9,297 nucleotides of DNA from CAZPEV01 sp964585635 (lineage in GTDB: Bacteria; Zixibacteria; MSB-5A5; GN15; JAAZOE01). Positions within the stretch are counted from its first letter, which is position 1. The number at the start of each line of letters is the position of its first letter. Of this stretch, positions 6,809 through 9,297 are shown piece by piece. The notes below the pieces were generated by a model, which did not search any database, had not been told where the DNA came from, and saw only the letters and a program-made list of their open reading frames with translations. Where the stretch lies: contig CAZPEV010000135.1 of assembly GCA_964585635.1 (NCBI GenBank), positions 1 to 9,297 on the forward strand. Reading direction: 5' to 3'. A program made the translations under genes and the position numbers.

Positions 6809-7771
6809 ATGTCTGGCATAAGAAAACTTACCTGCGGCGGATGGGCGCTGGTGCTGGTGGTGGCGGTGATGGCCATGTTCCAGCTCCCGTCGGACCTGTA
6901 CGGCCAGGCCAAAGTGGGAACGGCCGGCGCCAAATTCTTGGATATCGGCGTCTCGGCCCGCGCCATCGGGATGGCCCAGGCCTATATGGCGATCGCCAAC
7001 GACGTTTCGGCGATCTACTATAACCCGGCCGGGCTGACGCAGTTGTTCAGCCGGGAGGCGATGTTTACCCATGTCGACTATCCGGCGGAGATTAATTATG
7101 AATTCGCCGGCGTGGCCTTTCCGGTGGAGCAGCTGTCGGGCGTATTGGGGTTCGGATTTTATTTTCTCAACTCCGGCGATATCCCCTTGACGACCTACGC
7201 TCATCCCGACGGGACGGGGGAAATGTTCAAGGCCTATGATTTTGCCGTGTCGACGACGTTCGCCAAGAGTTTGACGGAGCATTTTTCGCTGGGAGCGACG
7301 TTGAAATACGTGGGCGAATTCTATGATAATGAATCGGCTATGGGCTGGGCGGCCGACGTGGGGACGCTCTATGATACCGGCTACCGCGGCTTCAAGATCG
7401 CCATCGGTATCGTGAATTTCGGGCCCGACATGAAAATGGTTCAGCAAACATACCCGCTGCCGATCAACTTCAAATTTGGAACCTCCTTCAATGTGGTTGA
7501 GACGCCGGACCATCTGGCGTCCATTTCCCTGGAAGGGGCTCATCCATCGGACAACCTGGAGCAGTACAACGCCGGGATCGAGTATTGGTACAAAGAACGC
7601 TTTGCGGTGCGGGCCGGCAATCGTTTCAATTACGACGTGGGCGGATTTACCGCCGGCGCCGGTTTGAAATGGCCGTTTGGGGAAGCCAGCGAGATCAGGG
7701 TTGATTATGGATATCAGGATTTTGGTTTCCTGCGCGAAATTCACCGTTTCTCGCTGACCGTAGCTTTTTGA
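6809..7771 (+). CDS. PorV/PorQ-family outer-membrane barrel protein
   Basis: A 320-residue predicted outer-membrane beta-barrel of the PorV/PorQ (UPF0164, FadL-like) type. A signal peptide (GWALVLVVAVMAMF, probable cleavage after LYGQA near residue 34) is followed by the family hallmark KFLDIGVSARAIGMAQAYM and then NDVSAIYYNPAGL (65-76). Alternating amphipathic strands follow, and the protein ends in RFSLTVAF with a terminal Phe typical of barrels. In Bacteroidetes, PorV helps shuttle type IX secretion cargo, but the wider family is common without a proven link to that system, and no other type IX component is visible here. It follows the receptor by 56 nt without a terminator, and its stop overlaps the ribosome site of the next gene, so the three are likely co-transcribed. 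The start at 6809 is chosen for its Shine-Dalgarno; ATG 6791 would add six residues. Confidence 0.85.
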   Translation: MSGIRKLTCGGWALVLVVAVMAMFQLPSDLYGQAKVGTAGAKFLDIGVSARAIGMAQAYMAIANDVSAIYYNPAGLTQLFSREAMFTHVDYPAEINYEFAGVAFPVEQLSGVLGFGFYFLNSGDIPLTTYAHPDGTGEMFKAYDFAVSTTFAKSLTEHFSLGATLKYVGEFYDNESAMGWAADVGTLYDTGYRGFKIAIGIVNFGPDMKMVQQTYPLPINFKFGTSFNVVETPDHLASISLEGAHPSDNLEQYNAGIEYWYKERFAVRAGNRFNYDVGGFTAGAGLKWPFGEASEIRVDYGYQDFGFLREIHRFSLTVAF

Positions 7772-7775
7772 GGAG
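7770..7775 (+). promoter_or_regulatory. Shine-Dalgarno overlapping the PorV-like stop codon
   Basis: GAGGAG shares its first two bases with the TGA at 7769-7771 and lies 6 nt before ATG 7782. This suggests translational coupling between the barrel and the lipoprotein. Confidence 0.8.
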
Positions 7776-7781
7776 TAAGCC

Positions 7782-8951
7782 ATGACAGCATCACGAAATG
7801 GAATAAGACTGATAAGCCTCGTTGTCGCGGGCCTGGCGCTGATCATGCTCGTGCTGGCGGTTCTGACGGGCTGCGGGCCGGACCGGAGCGGCGTGGCCGC
7901 GCTGAATAAGCCGCCCCAGGTATTTATCGTGAACACGCCTCCTGATGGCGCCCAATTTTCGCGCAATCCCGACTTGAATTGGTACGCCACCGACATCGAC
8001 GGATTCATCGCGTCGTTCCGTTACGCGGTGGTTCTGGACTCCAATCTCCGCATCAACGGACAGCGGGTGCCGGTCGACGTCTTTGTCGATCAGGCGACGG
8101 ATGAGCAATTCAACTGGACGGCGCTCAAAGTCGACCTTGACCATCCCCAATCCACGGCCACGGTTCGTCTTTATGCCAACATAGATTTCCCGGTGGACTC
8201 TTTCGTCACCCAATATTTCTTTATCCAGGCCCAGGATGATGCCGGGGCCAAGTCCGACATCGTGTGGCGGCGGTACTCCCGAAACAATCATTATCCCAAT
8301 ACGCACCAGCGCGCCGATGCCGTATATATCAACGCCAAGGATTCCAATTCGGTGGCCCCGGGAATCCATCTCGTCTGGGACGGGGCCGACTCCACCGACT
8401 GGGGACGGGCCAAGCCGCCCCTGGAGTATGAGTGGCGGCTCTATGGACCATTCAACAAGAATGATTCCGTATATTTCAATGTCGTCAATGAGAATTGCAT
8501 TTGGAATCCGGACAGCGGCAAGTACACCAATTGCTCCAGCGCCAGAGTTTTGGATTTGGGTTCCATACCACCCGTGCTCAACGGCGTCCAACAACCGCTG
8601 GCCCGTTCCAAGGGACCCAAGTACGCCACCGACACGACTGACGTTTGGGTGACGGACGAGGCGACCACCATTTATGACGTGTTCCGGGATGTTTCCAATT
8701 TGACCAAGACCACTCAGTTCAAGTTCGTCTTTTGGGTCCGCGCCAGAGATGATGGCTTTGTGCCCGATCCGACACCGGCCTTCAACCAGTTCTATGTCGT
8801 GGAAGCCCTGTTTGAGAAGGCGGTGGCGGTTCAGGATGAAACCTCGTTCAAGCGATCGGCCTATTGGACCCCGCTTAACCTTAACTTGGTCAAACAGCTA
8901 TACGCCGATTACATCAATGGGGCGCTGCTGGAGATATATGGCGCAGGCTAG
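7782..8951 (+). CDS. Surface lipoprotein with Ig/FN3-like domains, ending at an in-frame TAG
   Basis: A 389-residue product up to TAG 8949-8951. A type II signal peptide (LALIMLVLAVLTGC) ends in the lipobox LTGC with Cys31 as the lipidated residue; Gly at +2 does not indicate inner-membrane retention. Residues about 42-165 look like an Ig/FN3-type domain (PPQVFIVNTPPDGAQFSRNP, WYATDIDGFIASFRYAVV). A second beta-rich region spans about 190-345 (IHLVWDGADSTDW, EYEWRLYGPF, FKFVFWVRARDDGF). From about 350 a further domain begins (WTPLNLNLVKQLYADYINGA) and is cut by the TAG. The same frame stays open to the end of the window, so the intact protein was, or is, much longer. The start is supported by GAGGAG at 7770-7775. 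Function unknown; the operon position suggests it works at the surface with the receptor and barrel. Confidence 0.85.
   Translation: MTASRNGIRLISLVVAGLALIMLVLAVLTGCGPDRSGVAALNKPPQVFIVNTPPDGAQFSRNPDLNWYATDIDGFIASFRYAVVLDSNLRINGQRVPVDVFVDQATDEQFNWTALKVDLDHPQSTATVRLYANIDFPVDSFVTQYFFIQAQDDAGAKSDIVWRRYSRNNHYPNTHQRADAVYINAKDSNSVAPGIHLVWDGADSTDWGRAKPPLEYEWRLYGPFNKNDSVYFNVVNENCIWNPDSGKYTNCSSARVLDLGSIPPVLNGVQQPLARSKGPKYATDTTDVWVTDEATTIYDVFRDVSNLTKTTQFKFVFWVRARDDGFVPDPTPAFNQFYVVEALFEKAVAVQDETSFKRSAYWTPLNLNLVKQLYADYINGALLEIYGAG
8949..8951 (+). other. In-frame TAG within the lipoprotein reading frame
   Basis: The codon follows ...EIYGAG and precedes RPFDTFSITDPKYPPG... in the same frame (8952 minus 7782 is 1170, divisible by 3). 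A single base change from TGG (Trp), CAG (Gln), TCG (Ser), TTG (Leu), AAG, GAG or TAC/TAT would create it. No good ribosome site and start codon lie directly after it. Confidence 0.9.
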
Positions 8952-9297
8952 CGGCCGTTCGACACGTTCTCTATTACCGATCCCAAATATCCGCCGGGCA
9001 CCGAAACCGACTATTTCGGTATTCATCGGGGGGCAGGCCAGGTTGTCCCGGTGCTGCCGACCCTGGTCGATCTGCTGTCGCATAAGGTGCAGCTGTTCGT
9101 CAACGATGACGCCGATGGTTCGCCGGACCCGTCCTATGCCGGCTTGCTGGCGGGCGTCTACTTTGCCATGGACATGGGCGCTTCCGGGTGGATGATGGCT
9201 CGAAACGTGGCTCCGGATGTCGGGCTGAATCAGAACTCTGAGCCGGGGTTGTACCCGCTTTCGACCGATTTCGCCAGGCACTGGGGCATGACGGCTA
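8952..9297 (+). CDS. Continuation of the lipoprotein frame after the TAG, 3' end outside window
   Basis: 115 codons without a stop in the same frame as the lipoprotein, running off the right edge. The translation looks like real protein: RPFDTFSITDPKYPPGTETD, a hydrophobic stretch VVPVLPTLVDLLSHKVQLFV, then the acidic NDDADGSPD, LLAGVYFAMDMGASGWMMA and LYPLSTDFARHWGM. A mixed alpha/beta domain is likely, carrying on the one begun at lipoprotein residue 350. Codon use, with many G/C third bases, is like that before the TAG. The first Met is far inside (about 9158) and has no clear Shine-Dalgarno, so independent translation is unlikely. It is best read as the second part of one gene: a broken C-terminus, or made by read-through. 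Confidence 0.7.

Noticed and set aside
6809..7771. Type IX secretion locus, suggested by PorV similarity
   Set aside because: No PorK/L/M/N/T/U-like gene is visible, and PorV/PorQ-family barrels occur widely outside that system.
6782..8008. Long minus-strand open frame (about 408 codons) opposite the PorV-like and lipoprotein genes
   Set aside because: It overlaps two well-supported + strand genes, has Arg/His/Gly-rich non-domain composition and no family motif; it is a by-product of GC-rich codon use.

Overview
The window is a GC-rich bacterial segment in which every supported gene lies on the + strand. The combination of a large TonB-dependent outer-membrane receptor with an N-terminal carboxypeptidase-regulatory-like domain, a PorV/PorQ-family barrel and an Ig/FN3-type surface lipoprotein suggests a Gram-negative of the Bacteroidetes/Ignavibacteria/Zixibacteria type (FCB superphylum). 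Candidate phylum Zixibacteria or a relative is my best guess. This is inferred from gene content and style; no marker gene is present to prove it.

Left part (1-3105). The window opens inside a sigma-54-dependent transcriptional activator (TPR-like remnant, GAF sensor, AAA+ domain with GAFTGA, Fis-type HTH). It is followed by a 96-residue protein with two membrane segments and no recognised function, and then by a lipoyl/octanoyl transferase-family protein (LplA/LipM type). Each of the last two has its own promoter-like sequence. That of the LplA/LipM gene lies so close to the ATG that the mRNA may be leaderless.

Right part (3106-9297). A sigma-70-like promoter (TTGACT-18-TATCTT) precedes a leader of about 180 nt containing several inverted repeats, then a probable three-gene operon: a 1119-residue TonB-dependent receptor, a PorV-like barrel and a large lipoprotein. 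The first two are separated by 56 nt. The Shine-Dalgarno of the lipoprotein overlaps the stop codon of the PorV gene. All three products are predicted to sit in or on the outer membrane, so they may form one surface complex for uptake or secretion.

Two observations stand out. First, the receptor carries, between two barrel-strand-like stretches, an insertion of about 200 residues with eight copies of the calcium-loop pattern DxNxNxxxD, which looks like a Ca2+-binding extracellular loop. Second, the lipoprotein frame is interrupted by a TAG at 8949-8951, yet exactly the same frame continues open and protein-like for the remaining 115 codons of the window. This is a nonsense mutation, a sequence error, or a read-through/recoded UAG. 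The five other visible stop codons are TAA or TGA.

No tRNA, rRNA, CRISPR array, insertion sequence or attachment site was seen. No stretch longer than 300 bases lacks a gene; the longest (3106-3392) holds the receptor promoter and leader.
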